Shown piece after piece: positions 1 to 6,904 of a DNA stretch of 22,480 nucleotides (its first letter is position 1; each line of letters begins with the position of its first letter). A program made the position numbers and the translations under genes. Source of the DNA: Baffinella frigidus (lineage: Eukaryota; Cryptophyceae; Cryptomonadales; Baffinellaceae); NCBI GenBank assembly GCA_026770585.1, contig MU646588.1:154610-177089 (forward strand). Reading direction: 5' to 3'. The notes under the pieces are model-generated. The model did no database searches and was not told where the DNA came from. It was given only the letters and a program-made list of their open reading frames with translations.

Positions 1-70
1 CCCCCCCCCCCTCCCCCCTTCCCCCTCCCCTCTCCCCAACCCTCTCCCTCCCTCTCCCCCTCCCCCTCTC
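1..70. repeat. C-rich low-complexity tract
   Basis: Almost pure C with scattered T on the plus strand, giving polypyrimidine blocks of CCCCT and CTCCC. It carries no frame or motif. It could be a microsatellite or an assembly-edge artefact. Confidence 0.85.
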
Positions 71-600
71 GTGCTCCCACGGACTACGCAGGAGGGAGGG
101 TTCTTCCTTTTAAAACGCCCCGATGTATCTTAAAAAATCGTACCACACTCATCCACTTTTGGAGATAGTTGAATGAAAAATATGACTTTAGACAATAGAT
201 GGCCGTGCCGGAGGAGCACGTTATTTGAGCCATTTACTCTTGAGCCCTCCCGGGTAGGACCTGCTTCGTCGCACGAATCCCACAGTTGACGAATTTGTAC
301 CGCACACCCAGCATGTCAACTCAAGAATAGTCCTCCAGTGAACCCGCGTGGTGCAGAGCTAGGCAGTCAACCCGCGTGAGGAAGAGGTAGGAAGAACCTG
401 CCTCGGCACGCTAACGCCCCCCCTGCGGTTCCACTAACGCAGAACTCCTACGCTTGACCACGTAGGGGATTTGAGGCGCAACCTCTGGGGTCCATGTGGG
501 GCAAGGCTGTGAGACAAGGATTCGGCATCGGACCTGCCTCGTCGCGCTCGACTCGCGCCTGCCGCATCGACTCCTTCATCTGCGAAGAAAGTGCGTGTTC
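71..600. other. Unassigned spacer, no gene seen
   Basis: No credible open frame is present. The phrase ACCTGCYTCG recurs loosely near 250, 395 and 532. GCAGAGCTAG near 352 is also found beside both E elements (about 3540 and 20525), so this stretch probably contains decayed dispersed repeats. Confidence 0.5.
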
Positions 601-762
601 ATAGGGTAACGGCCTGAAAATGGGGTAGTCAGGCATACGGTATTGCCTAGGACCTCCTACCGTGGGCCGAGGGATCCTAGGACCAAAACGTCTCGGCCTA
701 CGGTAGGAGGTCCTAGGCAATCCCGTAGGCCTAACTACCCCATTTTTGGTCCGTTACCCTAT
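601..762. repeat. Foldback element family A, copy 1
   Basis: The left end ATAGGGTAACGGCCTGAAAA is matched in reverse complement by the right end, which finishes in CCGTTACCCTAT. The arms continue inward through GGGGTAG and GCCTAGGACCTCCTACCG, so most of the element can form one long hairpin around a short centre near 680. Further copies lie at 6331-6492 and 19962-20109, with a half copy at 21434-21509. It has no coding capacity and behaves like a MITE. The shared interior is discussed in the findings. Confidence 0.85.
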
Positions 763-849
763 TAGTGTGTTAGAACACGCTCTCCCCTAGGACCTTACTG
801 GCCTACTGTAGGGTGCGTGTTCGTAAATTACAGGTAGCCGTGTACGCTT

Positions 850-925
850 CAGAAAGGAATGTGCACCCCTCAACCCTCAACCCTCAACCCGCAACCCTCA
901 ACCCTCAACCCTCAACCCTAAAGCC
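850..925. repeat. Telomere-like CCCTCAA array
   Basis: About eight tandem 7-mers of CCCTCAA, with one CCCGCAA and a final CCCTAAA. This is the plant-type telomere 7-mer with one base changed. It is internal and short, hence an interstitial telomere-like block. Confidence 0.85.
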
Positions 926-1063
926 GCCACGCACCTTCTGTGCGACCTCTACATCCCACCCCTCTTTCTCGTATTTAGGGAATACAGTCCCGTGTAGGAT
1001 GACCAGCGTGACGTTACCATGTTACACGGGACTGAATCCCCAGACGGATTAATCCGGTCAGGT

Positions 1064-1204
1064 ATTTAAATTAAATGCTTGGGAGTTCCCAAAATGTACG
1101 AAAATTACTACACATGATCTTTCGGACACGACTGTTTTGTCGCTTGTGTAGTAATTTTCGTTGTATGGGGAACTCCGCCGAGCATTTAAATTAAATACCT
1201 GGCG
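1064..1204. repeat. AT-rich foldback element 1
   Basis: Inverted arms begin with GGTATTTAAATTAAATGC and end with its complement. They include GGGAGTTCCC opposite GGGGAACTCC, and ACGAAAATTACTACACA (1098-1114) opposite TGTGTAGTAATTTTCGT (1145-1161). The loop is about 30 bases. It looks like a non-autonomous foldback and shares its innermost arm with the neighbouring element at 1256-1396. Confidence 0.85.
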
Positions 1205-1255
1205 GGATGAGGATACACCAACATCGCGCACTATCCATGAGTCATCCAATCGCTT

Positions 1256-1396
1256 TTATCCGGGGAACCCTATTTTTCTTTCATTTGACGTCAACGAAAA
1301 TTACTACACAATTCGTTCTTATTAGTAATATAAAAGAATCTGTGTAGTAATTTTGATTGCCACCAAATGAAAGAAAAATAGATTTCCCCGGATAAG
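1256..1396. repeat. AT-rich foldback element 2
   Basis: The ends TTATCCGGGGAA and TTCCCCGGATAA form the terminal inverted repeat. The arms run through TATTTTTCTTTCATTTG and its complement to the core ACGAAAATTACTACACA at 1294-1310, which is answered at 1341-1355. Only that core matches the element at 1064-1204; the terminal arms are unrelated. Confidence 0.85.
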
Positions 1397-1496
1397 CTTG
1401 CTCTGCAGGCGTTACACATCTCGCAGTATTTGAGGGTTATCCCATCCATTTCTCAACTGGCGTTGCACTCACGAGCCGCGAACGAGTTCCTTTTCC

Positions 1497-1610
1497 CCAG
1501 GAAATCCGGGGGAAATTCCGGTTTGAATCCATAGCAATGGATAAGATTCTAGTGCAAATTGTTTAGATGGACAGTATCCGTGAAGCCTCCGGTGGCTGCT
1601 AAGTGGCGCA
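1497..1610 (+). repeat. Dispersed repeat, inverted partner at 3283-3375
   Basis: GGATAAGATTCTAGT, GTTTAGATGGAC and GTATCCGTGAAGCC followed by GGCTGCTAAGT appear here in order. They appear in the same order on the minus strand between about 3375 and 3265. Similarity is good but imperfect over about 110 bp. The nature of the repeat is unknown. Confidence 0.7.
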
Positions 1611-1790
1611 CGAGCGTACTACAACACCTGGCTGATCAGACACGGGCAGGTTTTTTCAGGGCGATGATAGACTCAGGGTTGGTTGGCTGGGGAGGTCACA
1701 CGAGAGAGAAGATAATCTCGAGGGACCTACCCAGAGTCGTATATCACCAAGTATACAACGTATACGAAGATGACTAACCCGGGCACGGTT
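1611..1790. other. Unassigned spacer
   Basis: No recognisable gene. A short palindrome-like stretch GTATACAACGTATAC lies near 1752. Open frames here are under 75 codons and are not protein-like. Confidence 0.4.
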
Positions 1791-1791
1791 C

Positions 1792-2003
1792 GTACCCGAA
1801 AATCGGGTAGAGCGCTTGCGGGAAAACTTGTCGGATTTTAACAAGAAATGTTTTCAGAATTTCAGAGAATTTGTACCAGAATCGTTTAGATGGACCGGTT
1901 TCATGTCACGTCATGGTACAAAAGTTCTGAATTTCTGGGAAACAATCTCGTGAAATCCGACAAGTTTCCCCGCAAGCGCTCTACAACCCGAAAACCGGGT
2001 ACA
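1792..2003. repeat. Foldback element family B, copy 1
   Basis: The inner ends are TAGAGCGCTTGCGG (from 1808) and CCGCAAGCGCTCTA (to 1983). The arms continue inward through ACTTGTCGGATTT and its complement. A second shell outside them pairs GTACCCG with CGGGTAC. The shared TAGAGCG(C/T)TTGCGG end links it to 5574-5750. A TA dinucleotide bounds both sides, as in Tc1/mariner-type MITEs. The arms have diverged, so this looks older than copy 2. Confidence 0.8.
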
Positions 2004-2045
2004 AAGGAGGGTTGTCCCCGGGAAATGATTCGAGGGGGGTGGGAA

Positions 2046-2209
2046 CCACACACAGGGCTACGAAGGGGTTTTCGGGCACTCAGTGCCCGAGTTTCCGTTA
2101 CCTTATCCGTATGACCCCCCCTATGCCCCTACGGGTTGCCTACCGTAGGGTCCTAGGTCGTATCGCTTAGGGGTTATTCAAAATCCCTTCGAAGCCCGCT
2201 ATGTCGTGG
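2046..2209 (-). repeat. Foldback element family C, full copy
   Basis: It is bounded by CCACACACAGGGCTACGAAG on the left and by CTTCGAAGCCCGC followed by a degenerate TGTGTGG on the right. Inside, in this orientation, lie a GGGCACT/AGTGCCC mini-hairpin, GTTACCTTATCCGTA, and CCTACGGGTTGCCTACCGTAGGGTCC in two overlapping pieces. The best full copy in the other orientation is 5910-6070. It is non-coding. Confidence 0.8.
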
Positions 2210-2229
2210 GAGGGGCGCACCAGAGCGCG

Positions 2230-2395
2230 CATCTCCGTGCGCCCCCCCTCCCCCCCCCCCCGCGCCACTTGAGCCATTCCATCCGCCACTGGAGCCATTG
2301 TCCCCCCGGTTTGTAAAGCCGCTCCCCCACGCGGCGCCCCCACACCCTCTCCAGCTCTCTCTCCTCTCTCTCCTCTCTCTCCTTCGTAGCCTCCG
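2230..2395. repeat. Low-complexity C-rich and CT-rich stretch
   Basis: A C run near 2245-2262 is followed by CTCTCTCCT tandem blocks near 2350-2385. Open frames on both strands here are Ser/Leu or Arg/Glu rich and are explained by the composition. Confidence 0.7.
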
Positions 2396-2515
2396 GACGA
2401 CAGGCCCGCCTCAGCTCCCGACGGGCCCGCCTCATTACCGGACAGGCCCGCCTCCGATCTGGATAGGCCCGCCTGAGGACCGGAACGGCCCGCCTCGGGA
2501 TGGAGGGAGTAGCGG
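2396..2515. repeat. 21-bp minisatellite, about five units
   Basis: The block GGCCCGCCT recurs every 21-22 bases with variable spacers. On the minus strand the units read as a seven-residue repeat of the type EAGLSGN inside an open frame at 2167-2577. Because the period is close to a multiple of three, several frames stay open, so this is not good evidence for a gene. A single related unit sits at about 8710. Confidence 0.75.
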
Positions 2516-2529
2516 TTGAGGAAGGCCTC

Positions 2530-2700
2530 ACGCGCGGCGGGGGCGCGCAGGGTCATTGTCATTATGTACCTGCCCACGCGACGATGGCATGTGTATCACA
2601 TTGACCTGTTTCCAAAGTCAACTCACCCTGAAATCTGTCAACTTTGCGCGGCCTCGCGCGCAGCGTCATTGTCATTATGTACCTGCCCAGGTTATGAGCC
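2530..2700 (+). repeat. Duplicated module, copy 1
   Basis: The order GACGATGGC, GTCAACTCACCCT, AATCTGTCAACTTTGCGCGG, CGCAGCGTCAT, TGTACCTGC is found here and again at 2936-3095. A short extra GTCATTGTCATTATGTACC precedes it. The AT-rich island at 2723-3031 lies between and partly inside the two copies. Confidence 0.7.
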
Positions 2701-2722
2701 TCGGTTAGGAGCCTGACCCCAC

Positions 2723-3031
2723 TTGGTGACTGGTGCTACAAGTGGCTTCAATGGAACTGATAAAGTTGGCTACTACCCCTGCCGTGATTTAAATATAATT
2801 CGGAGATTAACAATCGAGATGTCTAATAACAATATCTGCACAATCGATAATTATGACCGCATCCGTTCAATGATGTTGGATTATTCTATGAATGAAGCTA
2901 ATAAAAAATACAATCTTTTCGGTAATGCGGACCGCGACGATGGCCTGTGTAAATCAAATTGGCATGTTGTCAAAGTCAACTCACCCTCAAATCTGTCAAC
3001 TTTGCGCGGATTCCGAACAGAAATACTTTGA
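2723..3031 (+). CDS. Unrecognised AT-rich open frame, possible gene fragment
   Basis: I do not recognise this protein. The frame is open for 102 codons, but its first codon is TTG. The first in-frame ATG is at about 2819, so it is more likely an internal fragment than a complete gene. Residues 10 to 80 have a normal soluble-protein composition, rich in Asn, Asp, Lys, Ile and Tyr (for example GYYPCRDLNIIRRL). This contrasts strongly with the GC-rich, low-complexity frames around it, as do the AAT, ATA and AAA codons. The last 25 codons run into the duplicated module at 2936-3095 and are probably not part of an original protein. It could be a relic of a viral or organellar gene, or an exon. No family can be assigned by eye. 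Confidence 0.25.
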   Translation: MVTGATSGFNGTDKVGYYPCRDLNIIRRLTIEMSNNNICTIDNYDRIRSMMLDYSMNEANKKYNLFGNADRDDGLCKSNWHVVKVNSPSNLSTLRGFRTEIL

Positions 3032-3095
3032 GTACTGCAGAAATACTAGAGGGAGCGCGCAGCGTCATCGTCATTGTGTACCTGCTTTCATCAAC
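2936..3095 (+). repeat. Duplicated module, copy 2
   Basis: Second copy of the module at 2530-2700. It has an insertion of about 40 bases containing AGAAATACT twice, once before and once after GAGTACTGC. The end CGCAGCGTCATCGTCATTGT matches copy 1 with small changes. Confidence 0.7.
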
Positions 3096-3270
3096 GCGTT
3101 TATTGAGAGGCGCAGCGCTGGGAGTGGTAACTAACCATTTGGAACGATAAAAGCGTTTGCTAAGAGGCACAGAGCCGGGAGTGATGAATTATCTCGCCGG
3201 GAGTGATCAAAGCGTGTGTTGGGAGGCGGAGAGCCGGGAGAGGGTTTCGGATGAGGCAGTTACTTAGCAG
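3096..3270. repeat. Short degenerate tandem module with GAGCCGGGAG
   Basis: The phrase GAGGCG(C/G)AGAGCCGGGAGAG or its variants occurs at about 3108, 3165 and 3222, and again at 3565-3600 followed by GATGAGGCAG. The unit is about 57 bases with loose conservation. No gene is evident. Confidence 0.55.
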
Positions 3271-3282
3271 CCAACGGGGGCT

Positions 3283-3375
3283 TCACGGATACAGTCCATC
3301 TAAACCATCGGTACTAGAATCTTATCCATTTGCATTGGATTGTAACCGCATTTCCACCGGATATCCGGAGGGGAA
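3283..3375 (-). repeat. Dispersed repeat, inverted partner of 1497-1610
   Basis: On the minus strand it reads GGATAAGATTCTAGT, then GGTTTAGATGGACTGTATCC, then GTGAAGCCC, matching the plus strand at 1497-1610. Confidence 0.7.
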
Positions 3376-3446
3376 GAAACTCGGCCGCTGCTAAGATGTC
3401 AGGGAGAATCCTCCAGGTTCATAACCTCTAGCTTTGCCCGAGTTTT

Positions 3447-3530
3447 CTTCTGGCTCGTCCTTACAAGTATTCAAAAGCAGAAAATCAGTACAAAAGGGCG
3501 GATAGAAAGCCTTTAGGACGAGCCAGAATA
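3447..3530. repeat. Foldback element family E, copy 1
   Basis: The inverted ends CTGGCTCGTCCT and AGGACGAGCCAG enclose about 60 bases with TTTCTG, AAAAGGGC and ATAGAAAGCCTTT. A related element in opposite orientation is at 20407-20513. Both are followed by the same outside sequence CAGGCAGAGCTAG, so the mobile or duplicated unit extends beyond the visible inverted ends. Confidence 0.8.
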
Positions 3531-3662
3531 AATCTCAGGCAGAGCTAGAAAGTTTGTGTTGGAAGGCGGAGAGCCAGGAGAGTTTTATGATGAGGCAGAG
3601 TGTTTCGGATGACCTCGCCCATTTGGATGAGGTCAGAGAGAGTCGTTCGCACTCGTTCGCAC

Positions 3663-3675
3663 TCGAGTTTAGGGT

Positions 3676-3714
<39 letters not shown>

Positions 3715-3762
3715 GGTTTGGGGTTTAGGGTTTAGGGTTGAGGGTTGAGGGTTTAGGGTCAG
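3663..3762 (+). repeat. Telomere-like array, G-rich strand (TTGAGGG/TTTAGGG)
   Basis: Thirteen or so tandem 7-mers, mainly TTGAGGG with several TTTAGGG and one TTTGGGG. The G-rich strand runs left to right. It faces the C-rich array at 3832-3975 across a spacer of about 70 bases. Confidence 0.9.
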
Positions 3763-3831
3763 TGCTGACAAGCTATGACGCCCCACGCAGCCCTCATGAA
3801 GCGTGTGATGACACGACACGATGTCACGGCA

Positions 3832-3975
3832 CCCTCAACCCAAAAACCTAAACCATCAACCCTCAACCCTCCACCCTCCACCCTCCACCCTCCACCCTCC
3901 ACCCTCCACCCTCCACCCTCCACCCTCCACCCTCCACCCTGAACGCTGAACCCTAAACCCTACACCCTAAACCCT
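3832..3975 (-). repeat. Telomere-like array, C-rich strand (CCCTCAA/CCCTCCA/CCCTAAA)
   Basis: It begins as CCCTCAA, becomes a homogeneous run of about ten CCCTCCA units, then CCCTGAA and CCCTAAA. It is in opposite orientation to the array at 3663-3762, so the pair is head to head. Confidence 0.9.
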
Positions 3976-4500
3976 GAACGCACTCGAGAGGGGCTTGGAC
4001 GACATTATCTAACACAATCGGGTTTTCTCGCGAAGTTTGTCCAATACAGGGATTTCTTGCGAACAAGGGCGCGCAATCAAGGGGGGTTTGGACGAAAAAC
4101 TCGTCCCTAGGGAGAGAAGAAGGGCGCGCGCTCAAGAGGGGCGTGTACGTCCCAAGCTATTCTGTTGGATGAGAAGATGGGCGCGCGCTGGAGCGTGGCT
4201 TGGACGACAGCCTCTTGGGTAAACCTATGAGGCCGTTGTCTGCCTAACGTAGGACCCTAGGGCGGTTCGCTCTCGAGAGGGGCTTGGAAGACGGCACTGC
4301 GCTGCTGCGGTATTGTCTCGCGATCACATACAGGGGTTTCTCGCGAATACGGAAACGCATTCGAGAAGGGGCGCGTACGTCCCAAGCTATTCTGTTGGAT
4401 GGGAAGATGGGCGCGCTCAAGAGAGGGGCATGGACGAGATAGCATCTATTAGGGGGTGGGACACGCACTCGAGAGGTTGGCTTGGACGACGGCCTCGGCC
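3976..4500. repeat. Degenerate tandem array with GGCTTGGACGAC
   Basis: GC(A/G)CTCGAGAGGGGCTTGG or close variants occur at about 3979, 4063, 4124, 4180, 4264, 4350, 4416 and 4457, and once more at 4918. Units are roughly 55-85 bases and contain GGGCGCGC. CGTACGTCCCAAGCTATTCT followed by GTTGGAT occurs identically at about 4145 and 4374, showing a larger duplicated block of about 230 bases. Open frames across the array are short and Arg/Pro rich. I see no gene. Confidence 0.75.
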
Positions 4501-4509
4501 TCCCACGCA

Positions 4510-4728
4510 TCGCCCGGACAGTCGCTCGCCTTTGAATAACCTCTACGCGATACGACCTGGGACCCTACGGTAGGCAACCCGTAGGGACATAGGGGGGTTC
4601 CTAGGGATACGGTAACGGAAACGGACGGTCACTCGCCTTTGAATAACCTCTACGCGATAAGGCCTAGGACCCTACGGTAGGCAACCCGTAGGGACATAGG
4701 GGGGTTCCTACGGATAAGGTAACGGAAA
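4510..4728 (+). repeat. Tandem pair of truncated family C elements
   Basis: Two head-to-tail units of about 107 bases each run CGGACRGTCRCTCGCC, TTTGAATAACCTCTACGCGA, GACCCTACGGTAGGCAACCC, GTAGGGACATAGGGGGGTTC, GGTAACGG. Both lack the outer CCACACAGCGGGC ends of the full family C element. Confidence 0.8.
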
Positions 4729-4746
4729 GGTGCCCCGATGTGGGCC

Positions 4747-4816
4747 GGAAATCCCTTGGTAGCCCGCTGTGTGGATGGGCTCTCGAGTGCGCGCCCATCC
4801 ACACAGCGGGCTACGA
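4747..4816. repeat. Compact hairpin with family C termini
   Basis: GTAGCCCGCTGTGTGGATGGGC (4756-4777, quoted here in pieces GTAGCCCGCTG and TGTGGATGGGC) pairs with its exact complement near 4794-4815. About 16 bases separate the arms, including GCTCTCGAG. It is essentially two family C ends brought together without an interior. Confidence 0.8.
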
Positions 4817-4817
4817 A

Positions 4818-4917
4818 GGTTCAGGGTTCAGGTTCAGGGTTCAGGAACCCTGAACCCTGAACCCTGAACCCTGAACCCTGAACCCTGAACCCTGAACTCT
4901 CAACCCTCAACCCTCAA
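4818..4917. repeat. Head-to-head telomere-variant junction (TTCAGGG then CCCTGAA)
   Basis: GGTTCAGGGTTCAGG-type repeats at 4818-4845 abut CCCTGAA repeats at 4846-4895 with no spacer. About three CCCTCAA units follow. The junction AGGAACCC is where the strand of the repeat flips. Confidence 0.9.
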
Positions 4918-5200
4918 CGCACTCGAGAGGGGCTTGGACGACGGCCTCAGCCTCCCGGGCGTCGCCCGGACGGTCGCTCGCCTCCACCCCCTGCATCACC
5001 TGTAACACCACAAGCTCTCACGCGTGAGCCCCTTAAGGTCTTCACGCGTGGGCACCTTACTAGAGCCATTGATGGTTAAAAGGGGTTTTAAAAAAATTAA
5101 AACAATCACTGCCTCCACTTTACTACACGTTTGACAATCAAGGGCTCAAGTAAGTCCTCACGCGTGAGCACCTTAAGGGTCTCACGCGTCAAAGCTTTTT
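4918..5200. repeat. Spacer with CTCACGCGTGAG repeats
   Basis: One unit of the CTTGGACGAC array lies at 4918-4950, then CCCGGACGGTCGCTCGCC and ACCCCCTGCATCACCTG, both seen again near 5325-5365. The palindromic CTCACGCGTGAGC with CCTTAAGG occurs at about 5018 and 5157, with half sites at 5042 and 5182. An AT-rich stretch fills 5075-5110. No gene is seen. Confidence 0.6.
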
Positions 5201-5573
5201 GCATCACCTGCTCACCACCCTCGCACTCTCAGAAAAAAAAAACCCTGAAAAAGGGTGGATTGTGTGGTGCTCGGTCTCTTGCTCAGTGACCGACGGGCCT
5301 TGGCCTCCCGCGACCGTTCGCCCGAACGGTCGCTCGCGTCCACCCCCTGCATCACCTGCTCAACACCCTCTGAGGCGGGGGGGGGGGCGCACTATCAGAA
5401 ACTGCCCAAATGCTTATTCAAAATCCAGATAAAGCAAAAATTAATTTAGATATGCCCCCAGTCCCGTCAGAAAATGTCCCCTTTTCCAGGGTAGGTAGCC
5501 TTGCAGACTAGTGTGCCCCCCCCCTGCCCGTCCGGTCGCCGCAACCCCCTGCATCCCCTGCGAACCGCCCGGA
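5201..5573. other. Repeat-derived spacer, no gene
   Basis: CCCCCTGCATCACCTGCTCA occurs at 5345, with relatives at 4992 and 5546. GACCGTTCGCCCGAACGGTC (5312-5331) is a perfect 20-base palindrome. G and C runs occur at 5377 and 5516. Frames are short and follow the repeats. Confidence 0.5.
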
Positions 5574-5750
5574 TAGAGCGTTTGCGGTAATTGTTGTCCG
5601 TTTTGGACGTACGGTTTTCCGGTTTTCCGGTTTTTTAAAATGTAGTCAAGGTCGTAAAACATTTTAAATAGACACTTCTGGTACAAATGAAAACCGGAAA
5701 ACCGGAAAACCGTACGTCCAAAACGGACAACAATTACCGCAAACGCTCTA
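5574..5750. repeat. Foldback element family B, copy 2, perfect 61-bp inverted ends
   Basis: The left arm 5574-5634 and right arm 5690-5750 are exact reverse complements over 61 bases. They start TAGAGCGTTTGCGGTAATTG and end in a threefold CCGGTTTT. A 55-base AT-rich centre contains ATTTTAAA. TA at each outer edge fits a Tc1/mariner-like target duplication, which is an inference. The perfect arms suggest recent insertion or arm-to-arm conversion. Confidence 0.9.
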
Positions 5751-5790
5751 CTGTCAGAAAATGCCTCCTGGCGCATGCCTTGCTTGGATA

Positions 5791-5907
5791 GCGAGAGGGC
5801 AAACGGGTCGGGTACGAATTCAAAAATCGGTCCTAGTCGCGTCCATTTTGTGGGGGCTTCAGGTCCCGATGGGAGCTGAAGACAATAAATTATGTTTGCC
5901 CTCTCGC
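5791..5907. repeat. Inverted repeat abutting the family C element
   Basis: GCGAGAGGGCAAAC (5791-5804) and GTTTGCCCTCTCGC (5894-5907) are perfect complements around an 89-base unique centre that includes an AATAAATTATG stretch. The right arm touches the family C element that starts at 5910. The element class is unknown. Confidence 0.75.
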
Positions 5908-5909
5908 AA

Positions 5910-6070
5910 CCACACAGCGGACTTCGAAGGGATTTTGAATAAGCCCTAAGCGATCAGACCTAGGACCCTACGGTAGGCAACCCGTAGGGGCATAGGGGGG
6001 TTCCTACGGATAAGGTGACGGAAACTCGGGCTCTCAGCACCCGATAATCCCTTCGAAGCCCGCTGTGTGG
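5910..6070 (+). repeat. Foldback element family C, reference full copy
   Basis: It starts CCACACAGCGGACTTCGAAG and ends CTTCGAAGCCCGCTGTGTGG, with about 26-base inverted ends running into GGGATTTTGAATAA on the left. The interior holds GACCCTACGGTAGGCAACCC, GTAGGGGCATAGGGGGGTTC, CTACGGATAAGGTGACGG and GGGCTCTCAGCACCC. Related pieces are at 2046-2209, 4510-4728, 4747-4816, 6500-6530, 6660-6770 and 16408-16512. Confidence 0.85.
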
Positions 6071-6159
6071 CCGACTAAGGCATCGTTGCAATTCACAACA
6101 TCTTTCTCAACGTCTTTCAAAAAAGGCGCGCAGTCTCGAGGAGGAGCCACCAACCCTCC

Positions 6160-6285
6160 CGGGTGAACCAAATCATCGATTTTAGTCTTGAGATTTACCC
6201 TTGCAGAGACCCCGGATCCGGGGTCTCTGCAAGGGTACATCAAGGGTAAATCTAAAATCTAAAATCGACGATTTGGTCACCAGTC
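6160..6285. repeat. Nested foldback with a perfect 42-bp palindrome
   Basis: Bases 6196-6237 form a spacer-free perfect palindrome centred on GGATCC, with arms TACCCTTGCAGAGACCCC and complement. Outer arms pair ACCAAATCATCGATTTTAG with AAAATCGACGATTTGGT, interrupted by a small duplicated AAAATCT on the right. Confidence 0.9.
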
Positions 6286-6330
6286 TCTCGTTGGCGCCCC
6301 AGCGCCAGAAGGGCGTCTTATCGCGCATTA

Positions 6331-6492
6331 ATGGGGTAACGGCCTGAAAATGGGGTAGTTAGGCCTACGGCATTGCCTAGGACCTCCTACCGTAGGCCGA
6401 GACTTTTTGGTCCTCGGATCCCTCGGCCTACGGTAGGAGGTCCTAGGCAATGCCGTATGCCTAACTACCCCATTTTCAGGCCGTTAGCCTAT
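6331..6492. repeat. Foldback element family A, copy 2
   Basis: Same structure as 601-762, with ends ATGGGGTAACGGCCTGAAAA and TTCAGGCCGTTAGCCTAT. The arms pair through GGAGGTCCTAGGCAATGCCG around a centre GACTTTTTGGTCC. The arms match each other better than in copy 1. Confidence 0.85.
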
Positions 6493-6660
6493 GAGTATGG
6501 GTTATTCACGAACCCCTTCAAAGTCCGCTGTGTGGCTGTCGCAGTTCCCGGTAGCACCCTACAACGGACGTGTTCCACGTTGTCGCTCACGTTTCAGTCA
6601 ACACCGCGCTATCCATTCACTCAAGTCACGAGGTGAAGGTTACCAGCCTCTCGTTGGCCA
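6493..6660. other. Family C end plus unassigned spacer
   Basis: CCCCTTCAAAGTCCGCTGTG near 6511 is a solo end of family C. TTACCAGCCTCTCGTTGGC at about 6640 recurs at 6282 and 6788, where AGCGCCAGAAGGGCGT follows. These mark a small dispersed or tandem module. No gene is seen. Confidence 0.5.
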
Positions 6661-6840
6661 ACGACCCTACGGTAGGCAATCCGTAGGGATATAGGGGGGG
6701 TTCCTACGGATAAGGTAACGGAAACTCGGGCTTCCAGAGCCCGAAAATCCCTTCGAAGCCCGCTGTGTGGTCACGAGGAAGAGGTTACCAGTCTCTCGTT
6801 GGCGACCCAGCGCCAGAAGGGCGTATGGCGATAGCCCCCA
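6661..6840 (+). repeat. Family C copy, left end missing, plus flanking module
   Basis: GACCCTACGGTAGGCAATCC, ATAGGGGGGGTTCC, GGATAAGGTAACGGAAACTC, GGGCTTCCAGAGCCC, then the end CTTCGAAGCCCGCTGTGTGG at about 6750-6769. It is followed by the CTCTCGTTGGCG and GCGCCAGAAGGGCGT module that also follows the family C copies further left. Confidence 0.8.
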
Positions 6841-6904
6841 CCTCCCCACGTCTCTCCCCACGCGTAGCTCCGCACCTCCTCCCCCTGTCGCGACCCACAA
6901 CATC

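Noticed and set aside
448-720. Peptide PRTSYRRPR... and its relatives at 6373, 19753 and 19990
   Set aside because: It is the translation of the family A arm; it appears from both strands because the arm is palindromic, so it is not a conserved protein.
813-1052. Frame with NPQPSTL repeats, also near 3535-3819
   Set aside because: This is simply CCCTCAA telomere-like repeat read in frame.
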